From contig CAZDUX010000008.1 in the NCBI GenBank assembly GCA_964508715.1, forward strand, positions 1 to 64,000: a stretch of 64,000 bases of DNA. The letters run 5' to 3'. Below the pieces are notes generated by a model that saw only the letters and a list, made by a program, of their open reading frames with translations, was not told the origin of the DNA and made no database searches. The DNA is from JAKALX01 sp964508715. Its GTDB lineage: Bacteria > Chloroflexota > Dehalococcoidia > Tepidiformales > Tepidiformaceae. Shown here one piece after another: positions 18,372 to 27,894 of the stretch (the stretch's first letter is position 1; each line of letters starts with the position of its first letter). The translations under genes and the position numbers were made by a program.

Positions 18372-21300
18372 CAGCTATCTCTGGCGAGACCGCTCGCTCC
18401 TACCGGCCCGCCACTCTCGACCGGCTCCTCTCGGCCCGCCTGAGCGTGAGCCGCGAAGCCGCGATCTACGCCGTCATCCTTCTCGCCGCATTCGCCCTCC
18501 GCTTCTGGAACCTTGGCGACCGCGCCCTCCATCACGATGAGAGCATCCACGCCCAGTGGTCCTGGAGCCTTCTCCAGGGGCAGTATCACCACAGCCCCAT
18601 CTTCCACGGGCCCTTCTACTATCACGTGGAGGCGCTCGTCTTCCTCCTCTTCGGCGCGAACGATTACACCGCACGCCTCTCGGCTGCCATCTTTGGTCTC
18701 ACCTTGTGTGTCCTCCCGCTCCTGCTTCGCCGCCGCCTCGGGGCCGTTGGCACCATTGCCGCCGTTGCGTTCATCGCCTTCTCGCCAACCATCGTCTACT
18801 ACAGCCGCTTCTTCCGCGAAGACATCTACATGGCGTTCTTCACGCTCCTCATGGTCGCCGGCTTCTGGCGCTATATCGAAGAACGCCGTGATCGCTGGCT
18901 CTACGTCACGGCTGCTGCCTTCACCGGCTCCGTCCTCACCAAGGAAGGCACCTTCATCTCCGCGGGTATCTTCCTCATCTTCCTCGACCTTCACGTCGCC
19001 GCACTTCTCGCAAAGCAAACCCTCGCCGCCCGCGAACTCGACTCTACCCCGCGCCGCGCACTCCTCGCGCTTGCACTCGCGCCTTACGCATGGGCCCTCG
19101 CTGCCCTCTGGCCGTTCATCGGCACCCTCAAGCGCCGCATGGATTGGGATGACCTACCCGCTCCTGGTGACCTTCTTGTCCTTCTTGGCACAATAATGCT
19201 CCCGCTTCTCACTCCCCTTTCACGAACGTACCTCCTCGAACCCCTCGGTCTCGTCGACAAGGACCGCCTCAACTGGGAGAAACATCTCACCGGCAACATC
19301 GCCATCAATGACCGCCTTGCCCTCGCCGGTCTGTTCGCCGTCACGACCTCTGCCGCCGCATTCGTTGGCCTCCAGTGGAAACCCCGCGTCTGGGCTATCG
19401 CTTTCCTCTCCTGCGGCTTCGTCTATCTCACCCTCATGACCTCCTTCTGGACGAACATGGACGGCCTCGTCAGCGGCCCATGGGGCTCCCTCGACTACTG
19501 GCAGACTCAGCAGGACGTCGCCCGCGGAGACCAGCCCTGGTTCTACTACTACATGCTCATGCCGATGTACGAGTTCTTGCCGCTCGTCATCGCCGTTGGC
19601 GGGCTCTGGTGGTCCACCATCCGGGGCGATGCCTTCTCCCGCTTCCTCGTCTTCTGGAGCGCCGGCATCTGGCTCATGCTCTCCTTCGCATCCGAGAAGA
19701 TGCCATGGAATAACACCCATATCGCCCTGCCTGTCTGCATGCTTGCAGCCTGGACAGTTGCCCGCGCATGGCGGGCATGGCACCCACACCCCGATTGGAA
19801 TCGCGCGGTCGTCGTCCTCGCGAGTGTTGCCGCTGTGGCATCCGGTGCCTTTGCGCTCGTCGCATTCCTCCCCGGTGGTGCCACCTATAACCTCATTCGC
19901 CTGGCTATCATCGGCGGGGCTGCAGCCCTCATCATCTATGCCGTATGGCCCTATGGCCGCCGCTCCGCCGGGGTGGTGCTTGTCGTTGCCGTCGTCGGCG
20001 CCCTTGCATTCTTCTCGGTCCGTTCAACGATCATGGCCTCTTTCGTACGCGGCGATGACCCGAAGGACCTCCTCATCTACACCCAGAGTTCCGGCGAACT
20101 CCTCGATATCGCCCACGAGATCGATGCCCTCGCTACCGCGACGGGTAAGGGCTATCAGCTCCCAATCGCGGTCGATTCTACCGATTCCTTTGCCTGGCCC
20201 TGGGCCTGGTATCTTCGCGACTACAAGGCTGTCGCCTACGTCGATTTCACCAACGGAGCACCCCAGGGCGACTACGCTGTTCTCCTCGTCAACTCCTCGA
20301 ACGTAGCGAAGGTCAACGACCAACTCGCCCAACAGGGCTCTGGCCGCTACGGTAGCCCCGTCAAGTACCCCCATCGCTGGTGGTTCGACGAAACCTACAA
20401 AGCTGCGATGGCCGTCAACGATGGCCCGTGCACAGGCCTCAGCGGCGACTGTGGCCCATTCAAACCCGCTACCTGGAAGCGTATTGCCGACGGTATCAAG
20501 AATGATGGATGGCTCACCACGTGGGCCGAATACTGGCGCGACCACGACCCTCATCACGCCAACGGCTCCGTCGACGCCTACGCTTACTTCCCGGCCAACT
20601 TCGATCGCAAGGCAGGCACTCTCTCCGCCAAACCTGTCGAGCCACCGAAGCCGGGCGTCGACAAGTCCGGCCGCCCGGCCTTCGGCGGGATTGGTCCCCA
20701 GAATGGCCAGTTCTTTGCCCCCACCGACGTCGAAGTAGACCCCCAGGGAAACCTCTACGTCATCGATACCCAGACGAAGAAGCTCCAGAAGTTCGATAAG
20801 CACGGCAACTTCCTCGCCGCCGTCGACATCCGCAACAACCCCTCCGACCCGAACGAAGCGTCACAGCCCTGGGGCCTCGGCATCGCACCCAATGGCGACG
20901 TGGTTGTCGCCGATACCTTCGGCTGGCGGATCAAGGTTTTCGATAGCAATCTCGAGCCCACGGGCGTTACGTTCGGAACCCCGCCCAAGGACACCGAACA
21001 CCCTGGAAACATGGAACTCTTCGGCCCTCGTGATGTCGCCTTCGATCAGCAGGGCGACATGTGGGTCACTGACACCGGTAACGGCCGAATCCAGGTCTAC
21101 ACGCTCACTGGACAGTATGTGAGAACCGTCGGTGCAAGGGGTAGTGGCAACGGCCAGTTCAATGAGCCCGTCGGCATCGATATTGCGAAAGACGGCACCG
21201 TCTTTGTTGCCGATATGCACAACCGCCGCGTCGTCCTGCTACACCCCGATGGAACATACTCCAGCAGCTTCCCCGTCGACGGCTGGGGCGGCCAGGAAGT

Positions 21301-21526
21301 CACCGACAAACCCTACATCCGTGCCATCGGCAACGATCGCGTCGCCGTCAGCCTTCCGAGCAAGGGGCAGGTACGCATCTACGATCGGGGCGGCAACCAG
21401 CTCGAAGTGATTGCGCCATCGGAAGAGCCGCTTAACCGCCCCTACGGGATGGCCGTAACGGCGGATGGTAAACTCTGGGTTGTCGAAGGCGGCAGCGGCC
21501 GGCTCAGGCTCTTCGCAATCTCCTAA
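18368..21526 (+). CDS. Agl23-like glycosylation protein fused to an NHL-repeat domain
   Basis: A 1052-residue protein in two parts. Residues ~1-560 hold a GT39/PMT-type membrane domain with ALHHDESIHAQW in the first extracytoplasmic loop (conserved Asp-Glu), as in the TIGR03663 (Agl23-associated) family shared by Chloroflexota and haloarchaea. After a linker come NHL/beta-propeller repeats from ~residue 770 to the end, with recurring VDPQGNLYVID, APNGDVVVADT, QQGDMWVTDTGN and KDGTVFVADMHN blades. The propeller would lie outside the membrane and could hold substrate or partner proteins; that is inference. Confidence 0.85.
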   Translation: MTAISGETARSYRPATLDRLLSARLSVSREAAIYAVILLAAFALRFWNLGDRALHHDESIHAQWSWSLLQGQYHHSPIFHGPFYYHVEALVFLLFGANDYTARLSAAIFGLTLCVLPLLLRRRLGAVGTIAAVAFIAFSPTIVYYSRFFREDIYMAFFTLLMVAGFWRYIEERRDRWLYVTAAAFTGSVLTKEGTFISAGIFLIFLDLHVAALLAKQTLAARELDSTPRRALLALALAPYAWALAALWPFIGTLKRRMDWDDLPAPGDLLVLLGTIMLPLLTPLSRTYLLEPLGLVDKDRLNWEKHLTGNIAINDRLALAGLFAVTTSAAAFVGLQWKPRVWAIAFLSCGFVYLTLMTSFWTNMDGLVSGPWGSLDYWQTQQDVARGDQPWFYYYMLMPMYEFLPLVIAVGGLWWSTIRGDAFSRFLVFWSAGIWLMLSFASEKMPWNNTHIALPVCMLAAWTVARAWRAWHPHPDWNRAVVVLASVAAVASGAFALVAFLPGGATYNLIRLAIIGGAAALIIYAVWPYGRRSAGVVLVVAVVGALAFFSVRSTIMASFVRGDDPKDLLIYTQSSGELLDIAHEIDALATATGKGYQLPIAVDSTDSFAWPWAWYLRDYKAVAYVDFTNGAPQGDYAVLLVNSSNVAKVNDQLAQQGSGRYGSPVKYPHRWWFDETYKAAMAVNDGPCTGLSGDCGPFKPATWKRIADGIKNDGWLTTWAEYWRDHDPHHANGSVDAYAYFPANFDRKAGTLSAKPVEPPKPGVDKSGRPAFGGIGPQNGQFFAPTDVEVDPQGNLYVIDTQTKKLQKFDKHGNFLAAVDIRNNPSDPNEASQPWGLGIAPNGDVVVADTFGWRIKVFDSNLEPTGVTFGTPPKDTEHPGNMELFGPRDVAFDQQGDMWVTDTGNGRIQVYTLTGQYVRTVGARGSGNGQFNEPVGIDIAKDGTVFVADMHNRRVVLLHPDGTYSSSFPVDGWGGQEVTDKPYIRAIGNDRVAVSLPSKGQVRIYDRGGNQLEVIAPSEEPLNRPYGMAVTADGKLWVVEGGSGRLRLFAIS

Positions 21527-21549
21527 CTCCGTCGAAGGCGGTTGCCTCT

Positions 21550-22551
21550 TTGTTCCGATCTCTCCGATTCTGGGCGAGTCTGGCCATCAGTGCCGTCCTG
21601 ATCGCCCTCTTCCTCCGCGCAACCCACCCCCGCGAAATCGGAACCGCCCTCGAAGACGCGAACTACTGGTGGCTCTTCCCTGCCTTCGCTGTCTTGCTCG
21701 TCGCGATTGGCCTTCGCTGTATCCGCTGGTCGGTCCTCATGCGCCCCGTCGCCCCCATGAGTCCTGGGCGCCTCTTCCCCTACGCCATCATCGGCTACAT
21801 GGCCAATAACCTCCTCCCTGCCCGCGCCGGTGAAGTCGTGCGTGCCTACGTGCTCGGCGACCGCGAGAACGTCTCGAAGATGGGCACCTTCGGCACCATC
21901 GCCGTCGAACGCCTCTTCGATGGCTGCATTCTCGTCCTCATGCTCCTTGTTGCCGGCTCCTATGTCGGGTTCGAAGACAACAGGCTACGCATCATCGCCC
22001 TCGTGTCGAGCGTCTTTTTCCTTGCCGCCCTGGCCGGCTTCTACATCCTCACCCTCTCTGAGGCTCGGGCGAAGCGCGTCATCCACTTCTTCCTCCGCTT
22101 CCTCCCCGGACGTTTCGAGTCCGTCGCCGAACACATGGCCGACCAGCTCGTCACCTCACTCCGATCCGTCCACGATCCGCGCTCCCTCGCCCTCGTCTTC
22201 ATCTTCAGCGTCCTCGCATGGACCGTCGAAGCCGCCTGTTACATGGTGATCGGCCAGGGTTTCGACCTCGGTGTTGGGTTTGGTCATTACATGCTCCTCC
22301 TCGCCGCCGCCAACCTTGCCATCATCATTCCGACCTTTTTCGGTGGTACCGGGCCGTTCGAATGGGCTGCCAGGCTCGTGCTCCTTGGTGCCAACGTCGA
22401 TGCCGGGATCGCCTCCGCTTATTCGATCATCGCCCATGCCCTCATCCTCATCCCCACGACGGTGATGGGCCTTGGTCTCCTCTGGAGCTTCGGTATCTCC
22501 TTCCGCCGCATAGCCCGGATCGAAACCCCCGAGGAAGCGGCCGCCCCATGA
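21550..22551 (+). CDS. UPF0104 / LPG-synthase-TM family membrane protein
   Basis: A 333-residue protein with about eight membrane helices. YMANNLLPARAGEVVRAY and the later FFGGTGPFEWA are typical of the UPF0104 (lysylphosphatidylglycerol synthase transmembrane) family. Members without the catalytic domain are proposed lipid or glycolipid flippases. The start is TTG 21550 behind AAGGCGG. The stop overlaps the next ATG (ATGA). Its place in the operon suggests export of a lipid-linked sugar. Confidence 0.82.
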   Translation: MFRSLRFWASLAISAVLIALFLRATHPREIGTALEDANYWWLFPAFAVLLVAIGLRCIRWSVLMRPVAPMSPGRLFPYAIIGYMANNLLPARAGEVVRAYVLGDRENVSKMGTFGTIAVERLFDGCILVLMLLVAGSYVGFEDNRLRIIALVSSVFFLAALAGFYILTLSEARAKRVIHFFLRFLPGRFESVAEHMADQLVTSLRSVHDPRSLALVFIFSVLAWTVEAACYMVIGQGFDLGVGFGHYMLLLAAANLAIIIPTFFGGTGPFEWAARLVLLGANVDAGIASAYSIIAHALILIPTTVMGLGLLWSFGISFRRIARIETPEEAAAP

Positions 22552-23855
22552 AAGTCGGGATTGTTGGCGCAGGTGTTGCCGGTCTGGCCGCTGCAAAGGT
22601 GCTCCAGGATCGTGGGCACGAGGTCACCCTTTTCGAAAGCCGAGATGAGGTTGGAGGCCAGGTCGTTACCTTCGAAGTCGGTGGCCAGCGCCTCGAATGC
22701 TTCTACCACCACATCTTCACGAATGACACAACGGTCATCCGCTACATCAACGACCTCGGCCTCGGCAAGGAGCTTCTCTGGATCGAGCCGCGTAACGCCC
22801 ACTTCGTCAAAGGGCGCATGTACCCGTTCGTCACCCCATTCGATCTTCTCAAGTTCAGCGCCATTCCAATTACCAGCCGCATCCGCCTTGGTGTTGTTGC
22901 CCTCTGGCTGCGTCGCCAGAAAAACGGCCTCCAGAAGTACGAAGGCGTCACCGCTCGCCAGTGGATGGAGAAGGCCGTCGGCAAGAAAGCCTTCAATGCC
23001 TTCTGGGGCCCGCTTCTCAAGGGCAAGTTCGCCGACCAGGCTGACCGGGTCGGCATGGTCTGGCTCTGGAACAAGATCTACCTCCGCTTCGCCTCCCGCC
23101 AGGGCTCTGGCGCGAAGGAATCGCTCGGCTACCTGCGCGGCTCATTCCGCGGCTACTACGAAAAGCTCGCCGACCTCATCACCTCCCGTGGCGGGGTCAT
23201 CAACCTCACCACGCAGGTCGACGAGATCGCCATTGAAGACGGGCACGCCACCGGCATCCAGGCCAATGGCCAGTTCCATCCCTTCGACGCCGTCCTCATG
23301 ACCGTCCCGAACATCATCGCCAGGAAGATCGCTCGCGACCTCCCGCCCGCTTACCTGGAAGTCCTCGACCGCGTCCGCTACCAGTGGGCCACCTGCCTCA
23401 TCCTCGCCCTCGACCGTCCCCTTACGGACTACTACTGGATGAGCATCGGTGACGACCTCAATTTCGTCGCCGCCATCGAACACACCAACTTCATGCCGCC
23501 AGCCGAATATGGCGGCAACCACATCATCTACCTCTCGAACTACACCCCGCCCGATGACCCCATCCTCCAGATGGATGCGGAGCAGGTCCTCCAGGCCTAC
23601 CTCCCCGGCATCCGCCGCCTCAACCCCTCCTTCGACCCTTCGTGGATCCGGGAGAAGTGGCTCTTCAAGGACCCTGGCGGCCAACCTGTCATCACCACCT
23701 ACTACTCTCGCTCTATTCCCGAGATGCGTACGGGCGTCGACGGCCTCTACCTCTCCAACACCACCCAGGTCTACCCCGAGGACCGCGGCCAGAACTACTC
23801 GCTCCTCCTCGGCGAGCAAGTAGCCGCCCTCATCGACCAGGACCTGGCCCGCTGA
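22548..23855 (+). CDS. FAD-dependent amine-oxidase-like oxidoreductase
   Basis: About 435 residues. KVGIVGAGVAGLAAAKVL at the N-terminus is the dinucleotide-binding motif, followed by EVTLFESRDEVGGQ. The C-terminal GLYLSNTTQVYPEDRGQNYSL matches the FAD-contacting end of NAD(P)/FAD-dependent protoporphyrinogen-oxidase-like and phytoene-desaturase-like proteins. Relatives sit in glycan clusters and may act on sugar nucleotides or lipids; the substrate is unknown. The ATG at 22548 overlaps the flippase-like gene, so the in-frame sequence before it is not part of this protein. Confidence 0.85.
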   Translation: MKVGIVGAGVAGLAAAKVLQDRGHEVTLFESRDEVGGQVVTFEVGGQRLECFYHHIFTNDTTVIRYINDLGLGKELLWIEPRNAHFVKGRMYPFVTPFDLLKFSAIPITSRIRLGVVALWLRRQKNGLQKYEGVTARQWMEKAVGKKAFNAFWGPLLKGKFADQADRVGMVWLWNKIYLRFASRQGSGAKESLGYLRGSFRGYYEKLADLITSRGGVINLTTQVDEIAIEDGHATGIQANGQFHPFDAVLMTVPNIIARKIARDLPPAYLEVLDRVRYQWATCLILALDRPLTDYYWMSIGDDLNFVAAIEHTNFMPPAEYGGNHIIYLSNYTPPDDPILQMDAEQVLQAYLPGIRRLNPSFDPSWIREKWLFKDPGGQPVITTYYSRSIPEMRTGVDGLYLSNTTQVYPEDRGQNYSLLLGEQVAALIDQDLAR

Positions 23856-23938
23856 TCCGCCAACCCTGTTCCCAACTCGCACCAAGCAACCCCTAACTGG
23901 TAGAGTAGTGGCGCATTTCACAATCGAGGAGACCGCCC

Positions 23939-24418
23939 ATGGCGGCTGCTGAACCGACTATCCCCGAACTCCGATCCCTCGTTGCCGAGTTCGAGCCGGG
24001 TAAGGGCCACCTCATGCCCGCCCTTCACAAGGTGCAGGACACCTACGGCTATATCTCCCGCCAGGCGATCGAAGTTGTCGCCGCCCAGCTCAACACCACG
24101 CCGGCCCTCGTCTACGGCTGCGTCTCCTTCTACGACGACTACCGCACGCATCCCCCGGCTCATACCGAGATCGCCTGGTGCTGTGGCCCTGCCTGCCGCC
24201 TCAAGGGCGGCGACCAGATCCGCGAAGCCATCCAGCAGACACTCGGCCTGGCCCTCGGTGGGCAAACCGATGACCACGAGATCGGCCTCCACATGGGGCA
24301 ATGCCAGGGAACATGTAGCGAGGCCCCCCAGCTCTGGGTGAACGGCAAGGTCGCCGGCAATCTCACCGTCGCGAAGGCCATCCGCATGGCTCGCGAGTGG
24401 AAGGAGTCCGCCGAATGA
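23939..24418 (+). CDS. nuoE: NuoE-type [2Fe-2S] subunit of an NADH-dependent diaphorase
   Basis: A 159-residue thioredoxin-fold protein. The four cluster ligands are intact: C81-x4-C86 and C122-x3-C126 (QCQGTC). PALHKVQDTYGYIS and YGCVSFYDDY are typical of NuoE/HndA. It has a GAGGAG ribosome binding site, and its stop overlaps the nuoF start (ATGA). No other complex I genes are nearby, so it may serve a soluble diaphorase, a formate dehydrogenase or a hydrogenase encoded elsewhere. Confidence 0.92.
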   Translation: MAAAEPTIPELRSLVAEFEPGKGHLMPALHKVQDTYGYISRQAIEVVAAQLNTTPALVYGCVSFYDDYRTHPPAHTEIAWCCGPACRLKGGDQIREAIQQTLGLALGGQTDDHEIGLHMGQCQGTCSEAPQLWVNGKVAGNLTVAKAIRMAREWKESAE

Positions 24419-26316
24419 ACGCGCGCCTCGAAGCAATCATCTCGGATGCCAGGAACGCCTGGTCGCGTGAGATGTCCAGCGGCAAGGTCCGGCTCACCGT
24501 CGTTATCGACACCTCGTCGCTCGCGCGCGGCGCCCAGGAAACCCTCGATGCGATTAATACTGAAGTCGCCAGCCGGCATCTGAACGCCGACGTCGCCATC
24601 GCCGGCTCCTGGGGCTTCAACTGGATGGAACCGTGTATCGCCGTCCGTAACGCCTCCGGCACCGAGACCGTCCTCTACGGCAACATTACCGCCGACCGCG
24701 TTGCCGATTTCCTCCAGGCGGTTGTCGTCGAGGGCCGTCACATCCCCGATTGGGCCATCGGTATCTCCGAAGGCACCTCCACGGTCGATATCCCGGCGCT
24801 CTCCGACCACCCATTCATGCAGGGCCAGGTTCGCCGCCTCATGGCCAACCTCGGCCTCACCGACCCTGAAAATATCGAGCATTACCTCGCTCACGAAGGC
24901 TATGTTGGTTTTGGCAAGGCCCTCGAGCTAGACGCCGAAGCGATCGTCAAGGAGATGGTCGATAGCGGGCTCGGCGGCCGCGCCGGTGGCGGGTTCCCCG
25001 CAGGCCGGAAATGGGACTTCCTCCGCACAGCCACGACGCACCCCCGGTACCTCATCTGCAACGCCGACGAAGGTGACCCGGGCGCCTGGGTGAACCGCAT
25101 ACTCCTCGAGGGCGACCCCCACCTCATCGTCGAAGGGATGCTTATCGCCTCCCTCGCCACAGAAGCCGACGCCGGGTACATCTATATCCGTTACGAGTAC
25201 CCCCTCGCGTACAAGCGCCTCCAGGTCGCCGTCAAGCAGGCCTACGAAAAGGGTCTCCTTGGCACCAACATCCTGGGCACCGGAAAGAACTTCGAGATAA
25301 TCGTCCACCGCGGTGCTGGCTCCTACGTCTGTGGCGATGAGACCGGCCTCATCAACTCCATCGATTCCTACCGCGGTATGCCCCGTATTAAGCCGCCGTT
25401 CCCTGCCCAGGCGGGCCTCTGGAACAAGCCCACCAACGTCAACAACGTCGAGTCCTATGCCAACGCTCCCATGATCCTCCGCAACGGCGCCGAGTGGTGG
25501 GCAGGAGTCAGCGATGCGAAGGAGAAGGGCACCAAGATGTTCACCTTCTCCGGCCCGATCAACACCCCTGGCTGTGTTGAGATCCCCTTCGGCCCAACCG
25601 CGCGGCACGCGCTGGAGCAATGGGGTGGAGGGTTGAACTCCGGCCGTCCGCTCAAGGGCTACCAGCCCGGCGGCCCGCTCTCCGGCATCCTCCCCGCCAC
25701 CGATATTGATTTCACCCTCACCCTCGATCCATTCCGTGGCCGCGGCATGTTCCTCGGCGGTGGCGGCATCGTCTTCTTCGACGATTCCACCTGCATCGTC
25801 GACTTCTGCACCTACTTCCTCGCGTTCTGCGAATCCGAAAGCTGCGGCCGCTGCACCACCTGCCGGAATGGCAGCCAGCGGGCAGTCGAGATTGTCCGGC
25901 GCATCCAGTATGGCGGTGGCCGCGACTCCGATTTCGCGAACCTCACCGAGCTTTGTAGCACCCTCCGCTGGTCAAACTGCCTCCACGGCCAGTCGCTCAT
26001 GACCTGCATCAAGACGACACTGGAGCACTTCCGCGCCGAGTGGGTTGAGCACATTGAAGAGAAGAAGTGCCGTGCAGGCGTCTGCTCCGGCCTTATCCAG
26101 TACGCGGTGAAATCCCAGTCCGACGCCAACCTCCCCGACGCCGTCGAAATCTGCCCCACGAACGCGATTCAGGGCAGCCCCGGGAGTTACGCTGTCGTCG
26201 ACTCCCTGTGCATCCGCTGCGGTGCCTGCAAAGAAGTCGCCCCCGGTGCGATGGAAGTGCGCCACCGCTTCCTCCTCGAGGTTTCGGAAGGGGCCGCCGC
26301 CGCAGCCGCCGGCTAA
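24415..26316 (+). CDS. nuoF: NuoF-type NADH:acceptor subunit with altered iron-sulfur domains
   Basis: A 633-residue protein. Residues ~25-115 form a thioredoxin-like domain that lacks the usual cluster cysteines (only C74 remains). The FMN/NADH domain is intact: GRAGGGFPAGRKW (189-200) and GAGSYVCGDETGL (300-312). The N3-type cluster motif ESCGRCTTCRNG is intact (C477, C480, C483; probable fourth ligand C522). The C-terminal ferredoxin-like part keeps C580, C599, C602 and C605, enough for one [4Fe-4S] cluster, and lacks the ligands of the second. I start at ATG 24415, which overlaps nuoE. Confidence 0.92.
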   Translation: MNARLEAIISDARNAWSREMSSGKVRLTVVIDTSSLARGAQETLDAINTEVASRHLNADVAIAGSWGFNWMEPCIAVRNASGTETVLYGNITADRVADFLQAVVVEGRHIPDWAIGISEGTSTVDIPALSDHPFMQGQVRRLMANLGLTDPENIEHYLAHEGYVGFGKALELDAEAIVKEMVDSGLGGRAGGGFPAGRKWDFLRTATTHPRYLICNADEGDPGAWVNRILLEGDPHLIVEGMLIASLATEADAGYIYIRYEYPLAYKRLQVAVKQAYEKGLLGTNILGTGKNFEIIVHRGAGSYVCGDETGLINSIDSYRGMPRIKPPFPAQAGLWNKPTNVNNVESYANAPMILRNGAEWWAGVSDAKEKGTKMFTFSGPINTPGCVEIPFGPTARHALEQWGGGLNSGRPLKGYQPGGPLSGILPATDIDFTLTLDPFRGRGMFLGGGGIVFFDDSTCIVDFCTYFLAFCESESCGRCTTCRNGSQRAVEIVRRIQYGGGRDSDFANLTELCSTLRWSNCLHGQSLMTCIKTTLEHFRAEWVEHIEEKKCRAGVCSGLIQYAVKSQSDANLPDAVEICPTNAIQGSPGSYAVVDSLCIRCGACKEVAPGAMEVRHRFLLEVSEGAAAAAAG

Positions 26317-26387
26317 CACGGCCAGCCGTATCATCGTGCGATTCACGAGAGGCATCGGCCGCCCGTGGTTGGCTCATGCCTCCGTGA

Positions 26388-27254
26388 TCAGCCCGCCCTG
26401 CCCCCCAACACCTCCCGCACGCGACCCTTCACCGTGTCACTGAAGTCTCCGCGCAGCATCCAGTCCAGGTATCCCGGGTCCTCGTTCGCCAGCGCCTTCA
26501 GCGTTTTCCCGCGGTTCTTCCCGAACCCTATCGCCGCCTCGCCGTCGACCCACACCAGCTGTCCATCCCCGTCAATCCAATCCGGTTTTCGCCGCAGAGC
26601 GATGTCGTCGAGCTCCGGCAGGCTCGTTGGCAACCCGTCGTACCGTTCGAACTGCCCCGCTAACACCTCAATCGTCGCCAGGACGTCCTCCCGTGCCGCA
26701 TGCGCCTCCTCGAACTCCTTGCCACAGTAGAACTTGACTGCCGCTGCAAGATTCCGGGGCTCCCGGTCGAAGAAGATCGCCATCGCATCTACCACGAATC
26801 GTCCGTCCATCGAGAACGCCACCTTCGCCCGGCGGAACTCCGCCTCCAGCAGCTTCAGGTCGAATCGCACCACCCCAAACCCACCGATATCACAATCGGC
26901 CAGGTGTTCAGCGAGCCCCGGGGCGAGGTCACGAAATGCCGGCTTGCCATGGACATCCGCATCCGTGATTCCATGCACCGCAGTCGCTTCCGCCGGGATC
27001 TGCACCTCTGGATCCACCCGCTCGCTCCGCACGTCTCCATGGCCGTCCGGGAAGATCCGCACGACGGCAATCTCCACAATCCGGTCGTTCTGGACACTCG
27101 TGCCCGTCGTCTCGAGATCGAGAAACGCCAGTGGCCGCCTCAACTGGAGCCGTGTCGCAAGCTCCCGTGCGACCCGTGTATATGGCGTCGGCAGCGCATC
27201 CTTGGGCTCCTCGAAGAAGTCCGGGAAAAGCGTCTGCTGGAAGGCCACACCCAT
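26388..27254 (-). CDS. DnaQ-like 3-prime to 5-prime exonuclease
   Basis: From the ATG at 27254 the protein has about 288 residues. The DEDD exonuclease motifs are AFLDLETTGTS (Exo I), a central GFGVVRFDLKLL (Exo II) and AHAAREDVLA (Exo III with His and Asp). After it comes a small domain with FGKNRGKTLKALANEDPGYL, seen behind the exonuclease in ExoX-like proteins. It trims single-stranded ends in repair or replication; it is separate from the polymerase. The longer in-frame start at 27308 adds an unlikely leader. The gene converges on nuoF. Confidence 0.88.
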   Translation of the reverse strand: MGVAFQQTLFPDFFEEPKDALPTPYTRVARELATRLQLRRPLAFLDLETTGTSVQNDRIVEIAVVRIFPDGHGDVRSERVDPEVQIPAEATAVHGITDADVHGKPAFRDLAPGLAEHLADCDIGGFGVVRFDLKLLEAEFRRAKVAFSMDGRFVVDAMAIFFDREPRNLAAAVKFYCGKEFEEAHAAREDVLATIEVLAGQFERYDGLPTSLPELDDIALRRKPDWIDGDGQLVWVDGEAAIGFGKNRGKTLKALANEDPGYLDWMLRGDFSDTVKGRVREVLGGRAG

Positions 27255-27414
27255 CGCCCAGATCCTACACTCCCGCTGAATCCGATGCTCTTGCTCCTGG
27301 CCCCGCACCCTGCTCCGTTTCAGCCAGTCCGGATCCTGTACCCGTTACCTCTGCCATGTCCCCCCAACATTGCCCCACCGGTGAAGACCGGGACACCAGT
27401 CGAGGAGACAACAC

Positions 27415-27894
27415 ATGCACGCATCCGTACACGGACTCCCCCTGCTACTCGAGGCCGGGCCAGCCCAGGTTCGCGGCACCGATTGGGACGGCCTTCGTGT
27501 CGGGCTGGTTTCCGTTCCGGCCAGTACCGACTTCGGTCCGCTCCTTGCCGGTCTCCCCGGCGACCTCTGCTCCGGGGGCCACTGGGGTTACCTCATCAAG
27601 GGTCGTCTTCGTGTCACCTACGCCGATGGCTCACAGGAGACCCTCACCACCGGCGACTTCTTCCACCTGCCGGCGGGCCACACCAGAGTGGCTGAGGAAG
27701 CGACTGACTTCGTTGAAATCACCAACCCGGCCGTCCACGACCAGTTCCTCCTCAACGCCCGCCACAACCTGGCCACCGCCTGGTACAACCTGACCACGGC
27801 ACGCCGGCACGAGAGACATCCCTGGCCGGCGAGCCGTGAGCCGGTTGTTGCCAACTGCCAGTTTAGACAGCTACCGCCGCCTGCACGTCTGTAA
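27415..27894 (+). CDS. Cupin-domain protein
   Basis: A 159-residue protein with a single cupin barrel. GGHWGYLIKGRLRVTYADG and TTGDFFHLPAGHTRV match the two cupin motifs; His in each could bind a metal. The C-terminal ~30 residues overlap the end of glyA tail to tail by 32 bases and may be non-conserved. A GAGGAG ribosome binding site precedes the ATG. The small-molecule ligand is unknown. Confidence 0.8.
   Translation: MHASVHGLPLLLEAGPAQVRGTDWDGLRVGLVSVPASTDFGPLLAGLPGDLCSGGHWGYLIKGRLRVTYADGSQETLTTGDFFHLPAGHTRVAEEATDFVEITNPAVHDQFLLNARHNLATAWYNLTTARRHERHPWPASREPVVANCQFRQLPPPARL

Noticed and set aside
27131..27793. A plus-strand frame overlapping the exonuclease start and the cupin gene
   Set aside because: The cupin frame has a ribosome binding site and conserved motifs; the overlapping frame is Pro/Ser/Arg-rich with no domain.
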